Counted from the stretch's first letter, positions 8,402 to 18,200 are shown. The stretch: 39,837 nucleotides of DNA from Gammaproteobacteria bacterium (GCA_028819495.1 JAPPLI010000203.1:1-39837), one strand, 5' to 3'. Numbers and translations are program-made. The notes: generated by a model from the sequence alone, not told the origin.

Positions 8402-9310
8402 TCAGTGAGAATATCGTTCCAGGTTGTTTTTAAGCAACCCCATCAACTTATCCCGAAACACATCATGCGTTCCTTTTACCCAGGCAGCAGCTAACGGCAA
8501 TTCCTCGACAGGCTTGCCTGAATTGTTTACCAGAGGCCGAAAAACCACTCCCTGAACCACATTTCGACTCGCCCAGTAAGGTACGATTGCGGCGCCGATT
8601 TCCGCGCCAACCATGTTGATTATGGTCTGCTTTTCTTCTGCCTGCTGGACGATGCGAGGCTGTAATGAAGCATCCTGAAAGAGCTGTATGGTGAGGTTGT
8701 GACTATGAGGCCGGCTCCTGGGGGATGGTACTATCAATGGAACGTCTGCAAGATCATCGACACGCAGCACGTCATATTCCGCCAGTGGGTGATTGGTTGG
8801 TAATGCGACAATTATCCGTTGGTTAAGCAGGAACTCAAATTCAATTTCGGCAAGTGGCCATGTCGGCTGGCTGATGATTGCCACATCCAGCGCGCCTGAT
8901 AACAGCTTCGGTAACAGCTTCGCACTCTTCTCCTCCAGCAGGCGTAATTCCAGTTCAGGCACTAGTTCACGAAAATCGTGGATGAGCTGTGGTATCAGCC
9001 CGGTCGCGGCGCTGTCCATGGCGCCAATTCGAAATACCCGCTCCTTACTGGTGGCAGAACTCCTGACCCGATCGGTAACCGCAGATGAATGTTCAAGTAG
9101 AGACTTGGCTTCCAGCGCCAGGGAATGCCCGCTCTGGGTCAGGGCAACGTCGCGTGTCGTGCGGGAAAGCAAGCGCAGCCCCAACTCCTGTTCCAGCAGG
9201 TTGATATTTCTGCTGAGAGATGAGGGGAGAATATTCAATCGTCTTGCGGCACGGCCAAAATGAAGTTCCTCCGCCACAACGATATAGCACCGTAAAAGAT
9301 TAAGGTTCAC
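8402..9310 (-). CDS. LysR-family transcriptional regulator
   Basis: About 302 residues. The N-terminal winged helix-turn-helix (residues 1-60) contains AEELHFGRAARRLNILPSSLSRNINLLEQELGLRLLSRT; the C-terminal part is the usual periplasmic-binding-protein-like effector domain with GAMDSAATGLIPQLIHDF. The start is GTG at 9310, or TTG at 9313, with AGGTG a few bases upstream. It is divergent from an MFS transporter gene and convergent with the esterase gene. By the common LysR rule it probably controls the divergent transporter-dehydrogenase operon and itself in response to a small organic acid; control of the receptor/ech/fcs set is possible but not visible. Confidence 0.9.
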   Translation of the reverse strand: MNLNLLRCYIVVAEELHFGRAARRLNILPSSLSRNINLLEQELGLRLLSRTTRDVALTQSGHSLALEAKSLLEHSSAVTDRVRSSATSKERVFRIGAMDSAATGLIPQLIHDFRELVPELELRLLEEKSAKLLPKLLSGALDVAIISQPTWPLAEIEFEFLLNQRIIVALPTNHPLAEYDVLRVDDLADVPLIVPSPRSRPHSHNLTIQLFQDASLQPRIVQQAEEKQTIINMVGAEIGAAIVPYWASRNVVQGVVFRPLVNNSGKPVEELPLAAAWVKGTHDVFRDKLMGLLKNNLERYSH

Positions 9311-9433
9311 CAAGGCACCTATAATTCAAAAAATTAATATAATCATCGCAATCAGTGCTGTCAACGCTGAAAAAGGCTACTGTAACTTTTTTTGGTTGAC
9401 CACAGACAAGAACGAAAATTGGCCGGAATTCCA
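9311..9433. promoter_or_regulatory. LysR / MFS divergent operator-promoter region
   Basis: Gap between the LysR gene and the divergent transporter gene. An A/T-rich imperfect dyad (ATAATT-CAAAA-AATTAAT, about 9321-9338) runs into a plus-strand TATAAT at 9338-9343 without a good -35. This is the likely site of LysR binding (T-N11-A class) but the exact operator is not resolved by eye. Confidence 0.4.
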
Positions 9434-10747
9434 ATGCAGACCACATCGATTGAACAGCGCGTAATACGCAAACTGACGCGGCGAATCGTGCCTTTCATCA
9501 TGTTGCTTTATTTTGTCGCTTATCTCGACAGGGTTAATGTCGGCTTTGCCGCCCTGACCATGAACGAAGATGTTGGTCTGTCGGCAGCCGCTTTCGGCTT
9601 CGGCGCGGGTGTCTTTTTTATCGGATATTTTTTGTTTGAGGTACCTTCCAACCTGATCCTGCATCGAGTCGGCGCACGAATCTGGATTGCCCGCATCATG
9701 CTGACCTGGGGGATCATTTCCGGCGCCATGGCTTTTGTACAGGGACCAACAAGTTTTTATATATTGCGCTTTCTACTGGGCGCTGCAGAAGCAGGTTTTT
9801 TTCCCGGGATTATTTTGTATCTCAGTTACTGGTTTCCTGCGCAACAGCGCGCGGGTGTGACAGCGCTGTTCATGGCGGCCGTACCGATATCAATTGCACT
9901 GGGTTCGCCGATATCCGGCGCGTTACTGACCATGGATGGTGTACTCGGTCTGCATGGATGGCAATGGTTGTTTCTGGTTGAAGCCTCCCCGGCAGTACTG
10001 TTGGCCGGGGTAGTTCTTGTCTATCTCACGGACAGACCGGAACAAGCGAAATGGCTGAACGAAGAAGAGCGTAACTGGTTGATCGCCGAGATGCAGGCTG
10101 AAGAAGAGAAAGTGTCAAATGAACACAAAATCCAGTCTGTATTACGCGGCCTTTTCGACCCATGGGTGCTGGCGCTGGCGTTGATTTACTTTGGCACCTC
10201 CGCAGGGCTTTACACTGTAAATATCTGGTCTCCACAGATTATCGCCCAGTACGGAATCGGTCCCCTGGCAACAGGGATAATCAATGCAATTCCTCCGGTG
10301 TTCGCGGTCTTTGCCATGGTGTTCTGGGCAAGACATTCCGACCGCAGCGGCGAGCGAAACTGGCACGTTGTAGGCGCCTGTATGGTCGCCGCCATGGGGT
10401 TGATACTTGCAGCGTATTCCACCAGCCTTGTCCTGGTGGTTCTGTCACTGGCGCTGGTAAGCGCGGGCGTCAGCTCCGCCAAGCCGCCCCTTTGGAGTAT
10501 CCCCACTCAATTTCTCACGGGAGCGGCTGCCGCGACCGGTATTGCAACGATTAACTCGATTGGAAATCTGGGTGGTTTTGCAGGTCCTTTCATCATCGGT
10601 TGGATGAAAGAACAAAGCGGAGAATATACCGGCGGATTGATCAGCGTTGCCGCTGCATTGATCTTTTCAGCTCTGCTGGTGCTTCTTCTGGCACACCTGC
10701 GTACGCGACAATTAAATACATCAAGTATTCAAATCAGGAACAGCTAA
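9434..10747 (+). CDS. MFS transporter, anion:cation symporter (ACS) family
   Basis: About 437 residues, twelve membrane segments, inner membrane. Helix 1 reads LLYFVAYLDRVNVGFAALTMNEDVGLS and the next segment FFIGYFLFEVPSNLILHRVGARIW, both characteristic of the ACS family (tartrate, phthalate, galactarate and similar carboxylate transporters). I place the start at ATG 9434, which gives the usual short cytoplasmic tail; a TTG at 9392 would add 14 unlikely residues. Its stop overlaps the start of the dehydrogenase gene by one base (TAATG), so the two proteins probably handle the same carboxylate. The substrate could be tartrate, D-malate or an aromatic acid. Confidence 0.88.
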   Translation: MQTTSIEQRVIRKLTRRIVPFIMLLYFVAYLDRVNVGFAALTMNEDVGLSAAAFGFGAGVFFIGYFLFEVPSNLILHRVGARIWIARIMLTWGIISGAMAFVQGPTSFYILRFLLGAAEAGFFPGIILYLSYWFPAQQRAGVTALFMAAVPISIALGSPISGALLTMDGVLGLHGWQWLFLVEASPAVLLAGVVLVYLTDRPEQAKWLNEEERNWLIAEMQAEEEKVSNEHKIQSVLRGLFDPWVLALALIYFGTSAGLYTVNIWSPQIIAQYGIGPLATGIINAIPPVFAVFAMVFWARHSDRSGERNWHVVGACMVAAMGLILAAYSTSLVLVVLSLALVSAGVSSAKPPLWSIPTQFLTGAAAATGIATINSIGNLGGFAGPFIIGWMKEQSGEYTGGLISVAAALIFSALLVLLLAHLRTRQLNTSSIQIRNS

Positions 10748-11847
10748 TGAATAAAAATAGATGCGTCTATAAAATTGCAGCAATACCGGCAGATGGTATC
10801 GGCATTGAGGTGATTGCTGAAACAATAGAAGTACTTAAGGCAATTCAAACGTGCTTCCCGGAAATGGAATTCAGCGTTGAAACTTTCGACTGGGGTTCGG
10901 ACTATTACAAAAAACACGGTGTAATGATGCCGGAGGACGGGCTGGAGATACTCAAACCATTCGATGCAATCCTTTTCGGCGCGGTAGGCGCTCCGGATGT
11001 ACCCGACCACATTACGCTATGGGGATTACGACTGGAGATTTGCCAGGGATTTGACCAGTACGCCAACGTAAGACCTAGCCGGGTGCTACCGGGGATATCT
11101 TCACCGTTGCGCAACTGCGAACCAGGCGACCTTGACTGGGTGATCATACGGGAAAACAGCGAGGGTGAATACTCTGGTCATGGTGGCCGGGCCCACAGGG
11201 GTCACCGGGAGGAGATCGGTACAGAGGTAGCTATTTTTACGCGGGTGGGTGTTGCCCGAATCATGCGCTACGCTTTTCAAATGGCAAGGTCGCGACCAAG
11301 AAAACTGTTAACCGTCGTAACCAAATCCAATGCTCAACGACATGGTATGGTCATGTGGGACGAGATAGCGGCAGAAATAGCGGCTGAATTTCCGGATGTC
11401 ATGTGGGATAAAATGCTCGTTGACGCTATGACTGTGAGAATGACCCTGGACCCCGCAAGCCTGGACACGATAGTTGCCACAAATCTGCAAGCGGACATCC
11501 TTTCGGATCTTGCCGGCGCGCTTGCCGGTAGCCTCGGCGTCGCGCCTACTGCAAACATTGACCCGGAACGACGTTATCCTTCCATGTTCGAACCCATCCA
11601 CGGCTCTGCCTTTGACATAACCGGTAAAGGGGTTGCCAATCCCATTGCCAGCTTCTGGACTGCGGTGCAAATGCTCATTCACCTTGAACAAACAGAAGCT
11701 GCTGAAGTATTGATGTCGGCTATTGAACAAACGACAGGCGCCGGTATTCTGACGCCGGATGTAGGTGGGACAGCCACAACAAGCGAAGTAACCCGCAGTG
11801 TCGTCGACGCCATCGTTAATAATCGTATGTACAAAAAGGCGGTATAG
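10747..11847 (+). CDS. tartrate dehydrogenase/decarboxylase or D-malate dehydrogenase
   Basis: 366-residue member of the isocitrate/isopropylmalate dehydrogenase family. It shows the N-terminal KIAAIPADGIGIEV, the substrate-loop arginines in YANVRPSRVLPG, the ENSEGEYSGHGG segment typical of TtuC/DmlA, the KSNAQRHG Lys, the metal-binding Asps in VDAMTVRM and ATNLQADILSDLAG, and the cofactor segment EPIHGSAFDITGKGVANP. It would oxidise a 2-hydroxyacid with NAD and usually decarboxylate it (tartrate to oxaloglycolate/glycerate, or D-malate to pyruvate). Translation is coupled to the upstream transporter by a TAATG overlap. IPM dehydrogenase (LeuB) is unlikely, since the GHGG/AHRG segment and neighbours fit TtuC/DmlA better. 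Confidence 0.85.
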   Translation: MNKNRCVYKIAAIPADGIGIEVIAETIEVLKAIQTCFPEMEFSVETFDWGSDYYKKHGVMMPEDGLEILKPFDAILFGAVGAPDVPDHITLWGLRLEICQGFDQYANVRPSRVLPGISSPLRNCEPGDLDWVIIRENSEGEYSGHGGRAHRGHREEIGTEVAIFTRVGVARIMRYAFQMARSRPRKLLTVVTKSNAQRHGMVMWDEIAAEIAAEFPDVMWDKMLVDAMTVRMTLDPASLDTIVATNLQADILSDLAGALAGSLGVAPTANIDPERRYPSMFEPIHGSAFDITGKGVANPIASFWTAVQMLIHLEQTEAAEVLMSAIEQTTGAGILTPDVGGTATTSEVTRSVVDAIVNNRMYKKAV

Positions 11848-11893
11848 GGGAGAAGTGAAAAACCGATAGAGAGAATAACAGGGGAAATAATGT

Positions 11894-12119
11894 ATGAATT
11901 TTGAACGTCTTAACCCGCTTACCGGGGAATTGGCAAGCAAAACAGTGGCGATGCAGCCATCGGATATTCCGGCAATATGCGAGAAAGCCCAGTCCGGTTT
12001 TGAAGCCTGGTCGAAACAGGGTCCAAACAACCGTCATCAATGGGAAGGCGGGTATTGATAGTTTTACGGAACTACGCTGGATAACGGTTGAAAGTGAACC
12101 GGGCCACTATCCCATGTAG
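11894..12119 (+). pseudogene. vanillin/salicylaldehyde-type aldehyde dehydrogenase, internal deletion
   Basis: Two ends of one gene are visible. The frame opened by ATG 11894 (AGGGG 9 nt upstream) encodes FERLNPLTGELASKTVAM...ADIP-like...GFEAWSKQGPN, the normal start of the Vdh/NahF aldehyde dehydrogenases, and then stops at 12056. From about 12036 another frame reads NGKAGIDSFTELRWITVESEPGHYPM and stops at 12119; this is the normal C-terminal end of the same subfamily. Everything between (NAD site, catalytic Cys and Glu, roughly 400 codons) is missing and the two parts are out of frame, so no enzyme can be made. It follows the dehydrogenase gene by 46 nt. A real deletion and an assembly artefact cannot be told apart here. 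Confidence 0.8.
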
Positions 12120-12148
12120 TTATTGAGGGATATGAAAACTCCCAGGCC

Positions 12149-12176
12149 TTGACAACATCAGGTTATAGGTTATCGT
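12149..12176 (+). promoter_or_regulatory. possible sigma-70 promoter for the secreted hypothetical protein
   Basis: TTGACA (12149-12154), 16-nt spacer and TATCGT (12171-12176). The implied transcription start would fall at or next to the ATG at 12183, which fits the absence of any ribosome site there. The -10 box matches at four of six positions, so the call is tentative. Confidence 0.3.
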
Positions 12177-12182
12177 CATTTT

Positions 12183-12788
12183 ATGCCAAGTCCGCTGCAC
12201 AGTGATAATCCGGCTGTTTACCTGTTGCTCTCAGGCGTTCTTCTATTTGCGCCTTATGGCCTGCACGCAAGCAGCAGCAAACTCAGCGATAAAGATGTAC
12301 AGGCTGTCGAGAAAACGGCGATAGATTCGGATGAGGAGGAAAAGCAACGGCAGGCCATCGCGGTGATGCTGGCCGAATACGAGATCGAGGGCAGGAAACT
12401 GCTGGACGGACTTGATGGAAATGCCGACAGGACCGGGATTGACCGGCAGGCCGGCGCCCTGCTCTCATCCGGTGAAAAGATCATGGACTGGGCGAGGTTC
12501 CGCTTGAAGCAATGTGACGCCTACCTTGAGAAAGCGCTGGAACTCAAGGCTAAGATATCCGACATTACACTGGAAGTACTGGAAAAAGACTATCATCACG
12601 ATGGCGCATTGCCGAAAGCGCCGCCGGAGTGTTACCACGTAAAGGACACCTTCGTACATCCCGCCACGGTCCTGGTCCTTACCCGTGACGATCCTGAACT
12701 CGGAGAGGACACCATTACCGGCATCAGGGCGGAGATACTGGAAGTGCTCGGACATACGGAGGTTGTCCGGCAACTGGTTATTTATTGA
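12183..12788 (+). CDS. hypothetical secreted protein
   Basis: 201 residues, not assigned to a family. A moderately hydrophobic N-terminus (VYLLLSGVLLFAPYGLHA) looks like a signal peptide with a site near residue 30. The mature part is highly charged and probably helical up to about residue 125 (EEEKQRQAIAVMLAEYEIEGRKLL, KQCDAYLEKALELKAKI), followed by a small alpha/beta tail with two Cys in total (KQCD and PECYH). It converges with tilS and overlaps its 3' end by 11 nt. Codon use and composition look like those of a real gene. No ribosome site precedes the ATG. Confidence 0.6.
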   Translation: MPSPLHSDNPAVYLLLSGVLLFAPYGLHASSSKLSDKDVQAVEKTAIDSDEEEKQRQAIAVMLAEYEIEGRKLLDGLDGNADRTGIDRQAGALLSSGEKIMDWARFRLKQCDAYLEKALELKAKISDITLEVLEKDYHHDGALPKAPPECYHVKDTFVHPATVLVLTRDDPELGEDTITGIRAEILEVLGHTEVVRQLVIY

Positions 12789-14127
12789 CGACGGAATTCC
12801 CGGTTGTTTGTCCGGTCCAGGTGATGACCCACGAAGGTTCGTCACCGGCTGCAAGAAATTCAGCGTCGGTCCAGAAACCTGCGACCATGGCCAGTCTGTC
12901 ATTGACATAGATGAGAGGTATGCGTTCACGCAGCCAGGGCGGCGTTCCGGCTTCCTGGAACAGCTTCTTGAGCCTGTGCGTGCAGTGCCTGCCCGGCAGG
13001 CGGATCTTCTCTCCCCCTGTGCGGTAGCGGACCTCCACCCGTGCGCCGGCGCATGCCTGCTGCTTCAACCCGCTGCCGCGACCTTCCACCGCCGTCAGTT
13101 CTCCATGATCCAGGCGGCAGGGTCCGGTGAAATCCCAGACTTTGACCGCTGTGTTGTCAAAATCTTCCAGGGGGGCGCCCAGGTGGATGTATTGCCCGTA
13201 TCGCTGCAGTTCCGCGCCCTTCCACCTGACCCGCGCCTTAGAGTCCCGTCTCGCCCCGACTACGTCCGTCAGGATATGTGACAACCGGCGGCTGTCCGGA
13301 ACCGGCAGGTCCAGGATGCGGCACCAGTAACGCAGCATGTTCTTCTGCCTGGGCGCAGGCAGCCGTTTCACCCGTTCGACGTGCAGCGCTCCCGGGTCTT
13401 CCGCGCCGCAGATGAGCAGGTCCTGGCGCGCCAGGTCATCGAGCAGCTCCTGGGTTTCGGCCAGGGTATCGATGGCGCGGCTGAGCGGCTGCGCCACGGA
13501 CGGCCACCTGTCCTTGATTGCGGGCACCACTTCATGGCGCAGGTAATTCCTGTCAGGACGTTTGTCAGCGTTGGAGGGATCCTCAATCCAGTCCAGGTCA
13601 TGAAGCCGGGCATACGCCAGCAATTGTTCGCGGGAATAATGCAGCAACGGGCGCGCGTGCAGTCCTTTTCCAAATCGGCGCACAGCCCGCATCGATGCCA
13701 GGCCCAGGACTCCCGATCCGCGCAACAGGCGCAGCAGGAACGTCTCCAGTTGATCGTCCCGGTGATGTGCGGTCAGCAGGACCTCCCCATCAGCCAGGAT
13801 GTCTTCGATAGCCGAGTAGCGTTTATGTCTGGCCCAGCCTTCCGGACTCTCCTTTCCCGGACTGCTTGCGTCAACATCCAGCACTTCCAGTTCAACGTCC
13901 AGGGCGCGGCAGACCTTCCGGCAATGGCCTGTCCAGGACCGGCTTTCCGGTTGTATGTTGTGATTTACGTGGACTGCCCTGACGCTGACGCCGTCTTCCC
14001 TGCCCAGGCATGCCATCAAGTGCAGCAGGACGTGGGAATCCAGGCCGCCGCTGTAGGCAATGAGGTACCGTTTACTATTCGGGATGGTATCCAGGAAGGC
14101 TGACAGATTCTCGGTATTGACTTGCAT
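12778..14127 (-). CDS. tilS: tRNA(Ile)-lysidine synthase
   Basis: Converts the wobble cytidine of the CAU-anticodon isoleucine tRNA to lysidine, so that it reads AUA instead of AUG; essential in most bacteria. 449 residues. The N-terminal N-type ATP-pyrophosphatase domain has the P-loop SGGLDS (residues 26-31), AVHVNHNI and TAHHRDDQLETFLLRLLRGSG. The substrate-binding middle domain and C-terminal TilS domain (ARVEVRYRTGGEKIRLPGR, LKKLFQEAGTPPWLRERIPLI, and AGFW) are complete. It lies downstream of accA as in Pseudomonas, separated by an 80-nt gap that carries a dispersed hairpin. Confidence 0.96.
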   Translation of the reverse strand: MQVNTENLSAFLDTIPNSKRYLIAYSGGLDSHVLLHLMACLGREDGVSVRAVHVNHNIQPESRSWTGHCRKVCRALDVELEVLDVDASSPGKESPEGWARHKRYSAIEDILADGEVLLTAHHRDDQLETFLLRLLRGSGVLGLASMRAVRRFGKGLHARPLLHYSREQLLAYARLHDLDWIEDPSNADKRPDRNYLRHEVVPAIKDRWPSVAQPLSRAIDTLAETQELLDDLARQDLLICGAEDPGALHVERVKRLPAPRQKNMLRYWCRILDLPVPDSRRLSHILTDVVGARRDSKARVRWKGAELQRYGQYIHLGAPLEDFDNTAVKVWDFTGPCRLDHGELTAVEGRGSGLKQQACAGARVEVRYRTGGEKIRLPGRHCTHRLKKLFQEAGTPPWLRERIPLIYVNDRLAMVAGFWTDAEFLAAGDEPSWVITWTGQTTGNSVVNK

Positions 14128-14167
14128 CAGTTACAAGGTTGTCCCTTCGGGACGGGTATTCTACTGG

Positions 14168-14187
14168 ATTCCCGCCTGCGCGGGAAT
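14168..14187. repeat. dispersed GATTCCCGC hairpin
   Basis: Inverted repeat ATTCCCGC-CTGC-GCGGGAAT inside the wider motif GGATTCCCGC...GCGGGAATGAC, which is widespread as an intergenic repeat in proteobacteria. It lies between accA and tilS. A related degenerate copy ends the gene upstream of tsf (39301-39320). Confidence 0.65.
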
Positions 14188-14207
14188 GACGGTGTCCGTG
14201 TGTCCTT

Positions 14208-15176
14208 CTAGTCCTGAAAATGCCCGCAGGACCGAAGCCGCGTTTGCCGGGTTTCCAGGAGTTCTTCAATGCTCACCTGTTGAAGTTCGTCTAACTGTTC
14301 CTTAATCCGGGCGCCGACACCGGACGCCACCTGGTCGTAATTCCTGTGCGCCCCGCCCAGCGGTTCCTCTATGATGGTGTCGATCAGGTCGAGTTTCTGC
14401 AGTCTCCGGGCGGTTACGCCCAGGGCTTCCGCCGCGTCTTCCGCCTTGCCAGAGTCCTTCCAGAGTATGGAGGCGCAACCCTCGGGCGATATCACCGAGT
14501 AGGTGCTGTATTGCAGCATGTTCAACCTGTCGCCCACGCCGATTGCCAGGGCGCCGCCGGAACCTCCCTCGCCGATGACGACGGAGATGATCGGCGTGCG
14601 CAACTCCGACATCACCATCAGGTTCCTGGCAATGGCCTCGCTTTGCCCGCGTTCTTCGGCGCCGATGCCCGGGTAAGCGCCCGGCGTGTCGATAAAGGTC
14701 AGCACCGGCAGTTTGAACCTCTCCGCAAGCTGCATGATACGCAGGGCCTTGCGATAACCTTCCGGTCTGGGCATACCGTAGTTCCGGTGAATGCGCTCCT
14801 TGATGTCCCTGCCCTTCTGGTGCCCCACCAGCGCGACCGGTTCGCCCTCGAACCGGGCAATGCCGGTCACAATCGCGGGATCGTCGGCAAAATTACGATC
14901 GCCGTGCAGCTCGGTAAAATCGGTAAATATCCTGCTCACGTAGTCCAGGGTATAGGGCCTGAGGGGATGCCTGGCTATCTGGGAGATCTGCCAGGCGTTG
15001 AGTGTCGCAAAAATTGCCTGGGTCAGGTCCTTGCTGCGTTTCTGCAGGCGGGTGATCTCGTCGTGGATATTCAGTTCGCCATCGTCGCTGACATGGCGCA
15101 ACTCCTCGATCTTCGCCTCCAGCTCAGCTATGGGCTGCTCAAAATCAAGAAAATTGACTGACTGCTGCTGTTCCAT
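14208..15176 (-). CDS. accA: acetyl-CoA carboxylase carboxyltransferase subunit alpha
   Basis: 322 residues, close to the E. coli protein in length. With AccD it transfers the carboxyl group from biotin carrier protein to acetyl-CoA to form malonyl-CoA, the first step of fatty acid synthesis. Recognisable segments are the N-terminal [102 protein letters not shown] and [16 protein letters not shown]. It follows dnaE by 27 nt, as in most gammaproteobacteria. Confidence 0.98.
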   Translation of the reverse strand: MEQQQSVNFLDFEQPIAELEAKIEELRHVSDDGELNIHDEITRLQKRSKDLTQAIFATLNAWQISQIARHPLRPYTLDYVSRIFTDFTELHGDRNFADDPAIVTGIARFEGEPVALVGHQKGRDIKERIHRNYGMPRPEGYRKALRIMQLAERFKLPVLTFIDTPGAYPGIGAEERGQSEAIARNLMVMSELRTPIISVVIGEGGSGGALAIGVGDRLNMLQYSTYSVISPEGCASILWKDSGKAEDAAEALGVTARRLQKLDLIDTIIEEPLGGAHRNYDQVASGVGARIKEQLDELQQVSIEELLETRQTRLRSCGHFQD

Positions 15177-15203
15177 TGTGCGGGCCTGAGCAGGATTAAA
15201 GGG

Positions 15204-18200
15204 TTAAAGACTCACCCTGCCCGGAAAGTCCAGGCATACATTCGTCATGCCAACCATGTGGGTAAGTTCAGTCAATAATTCGTCACTGATATTTACGTCC
15301 CACCCGCTGCCGAAACTCAGGAGGGTTGAGACATTGCCGTTATTATATTCCATTAAAACCCGGTTTGTCCCGCTACCATAACGCGACAATACCTCCTTGA
15401 GCCCGGAAACAAATTCGTCATCCAGCATTTTCTTGTTTATTTTCAAGCGGATAGACGCATATCGCCGGCGCAGTTCAGCAAGCGGGTAAACCTCGGCGGC
15501 AACGATGGATACACCTGTCTCGTAGTAGTCGTCTTCGACCGCTTCGCCCTTGATGACGACAAGCTGGTCCTTCTGTATCAGTTCGCCGTACTTCTGGTAG
15601 TTCTCGTTGTAAACGGTGACCTGGACGCGTGCGGTTTTATCGTCCAGCACCAGCTCCGCCATGCGTCCCCTGACTCCGGAGCGGATACGCAGGTTCTCAA
15701 TATAACCGGCCACCGTCAGGTTCATGCCTGCCTTGACCTTGCTCAGCCCTGATGTAATGAACGGCGCCAGCTCATGTTCAAAACGCGTGATGGGGTGGCC
15801 TTCCAGGTAAAACCCGAGGGTCTCCTTCTCCCCTTTGAGACGTACGAGATCCTCCCAGTCAGGCGCTCCGACATAGGGAATTTCAGCTTCGCCATTACTG
15901 CCTGCAGGCGACGCCAGCAAGTCCGTACCGAACAGGTCGTCCTGCCCTGTATCCGCATTGCTGACGAACTGTTCAGCAAACCTGAGCGCCTTCTCCAGGC
16001 TTGCCGCCAGTACGCTTCTTGTCCGGCCGAAGTCATCCAGGGCGCCGGACCGGACCAGCGCTTCAATCACCCGTTTGTTGACCCGGCGCGGGTCGGTGCG
16101 CCTGCAGAATTCAAACAGGTCGGAAAACTGTCCGCGCTCCTGTCTTTCATCGCATAGACTGATGATGGCGGAACGGCCTGCTCCCTTGATGGCGCCCATT
16201 CCGAACAGGATGGTTTTTTCATCCATCACCCTGAACTTGAATTCGCTGTGATTGATCGACGGGGGCCTTATGACCAGTTTCATCCTTCTCAATTCCTCGA
16301 TCAGCCTGACAATCCTGTCCGTATTGTTCATATCCGCAGACAGCACCGCGGCCATGAATGCCGCCGGGTAATGGGTTTTCAGCCAGGCGGTCTGGTAAGC
16401 GAGCAGGGCATAGGCAACGGAATGGGACTTGTTGAAACCGTAACCGGCAAATTTCTCCATCAGGTCAAAAATGGAGGTGGCCACGGTTTTACTGATTTTA
16501 TTGCCCTCTGCGCCTTTCACGAATATATCCCTTTGCTGGGCCATCTCTTCGCGCTTCTTCTTACCCATGGCGCGCCGCAGCAGGTCCGCCGACCCCAGGG
16601 TGTAGCCGCCAAGGACCCGGGCTATCTGCATGACCTGCTCCTGGTACAGGATCACACCATAGGTCGGTTTCAGCACAGGTTCCAGTGCAGGGTGAATGTA
16701 GCGTACCTGCGCCTTGCCCTTTTTCCGGTCGATAAAATCATCCACCATCCCCGAATCCAGGGGGCCGGGCCGGAATAATGCCACCAGCGCGACCAGGTCG
16801 TCGAATTTATCCGGCTCCAGCCGTTTTATGAGTTTTCTCATCCCATCCGATTCCAACTGGAATACGGCAGTGGTGTCCATGCGCCGTATCGTCGCGTACG
16901 TGCCGGCATCATCCAACGGGATATTCCTTATATCCAGGGTCGCGCCGGACCTCTCAGGCAACTGTTCATTAATGTCCTTTACCGCCCAGTCAATAATGGT
17001 CAGTGTGCGCAGGCCCAGGAAATCGAACTTCACCAGTCCGATTGCTTCCACGTCTCCCATGTCAAACTGGGTTGACGTGACCGCAGTGTTCCTTTCACAG
17101 TACAGGGGCATGAATTCGGTCAATTCCCGGGGTGAGATAACAATGCCGCCGGCATGTTTTCCTGCATTCCTGGACAGCCCCTCCAGTTTTTTTGCCAGAT
17201 CTATGAGGATTTTCACCTCCTCTTCCTCGTGGTACCGCTGTTTCAGCATTTCCTCCGCCTGCAGCGCCTTATCCAGGGTCATATCCAGTTCAAACGGGAT
17301 TAACTTGGCTATCTTGTCGACATAGCCGTAAGGGTGTCCGAGAACCCTGCCGACGTCGCGTACCACGGCCTTTGCCGCCATGCTGCCGAAAGTGATGATC
17401 TGGGAGACGCGCTCCCGGCCGTAACGGCCGGAGACGTATTCAATCACCTCATCCCGCCTGTCCATGCAGAAATCCACATCAAAATCGGGCAAGGATACCC
17501 TTTCGGGATTCAGGAACCGTTCGAACAGCAGTTCATGGTACATGGGGTCAAGATCGGTTATGCCCAGTACATAAGCCACCAGGGAGCCTCCCCCGGAACC
17601 GCGTCCCGGCCCCACCGGTATCCCCTGCTGTTTCGCCCAACGTATGAAATCAGCCACGATAAGAAAATATCCCGGGAAACCCATACTGGTTATCACGTCA
17701 AGCTCGTTATCAAGACGCCGGCTGTATTGTTCCTTATCGATGCCGTTGACCGACGCCCGCCTGTCTTCAAGCAGTCTTTCCAAACCGGCGTTTGCCTCCC
17801 GGCGCAACCAGCCTGACTGGTCAAATTCTTCGGGAACCGGAAACTCCGGCAGGTGATAATCCCCGAATTCCAGTTCCAGGTTGCAGCGAATGGCGATGTT
17901 TTCACTGTTCCGCAGCGCTTCCGGCAGGTCATGGAACAACTCCTGCATCTGTTTCGGCGTTTTCAGGTATTGTTCGTTACTGTAGTGGCGCGGACGTTTG
18001 GGATCATTGAGCGTATAACCATTATGGATGCAGACCCTGGCTTCATGGGCGGAAAAATCTTCAGACGCCAGAAACCGCACGTCATTGGTGGCCACCACGG
18101 GTATATCGAATTCCGAGGCCAGCGCCAGGGCTTCATCAATATAAATGTCTTCTCCCGGTCGTCCCGTACGTTGTAATTCAAGGTAAAACCGCTCCGGGAA

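Noticed and set aside
11308..12030. Long minus-strand open frame of 240 codons opposite the tartrate/malate dehydrogenase gene
   Set aside because: It is the complement of a clearly conserved dehydrogenase; composition is erratic with many Cys/Arg/Phe and no domain is visible.
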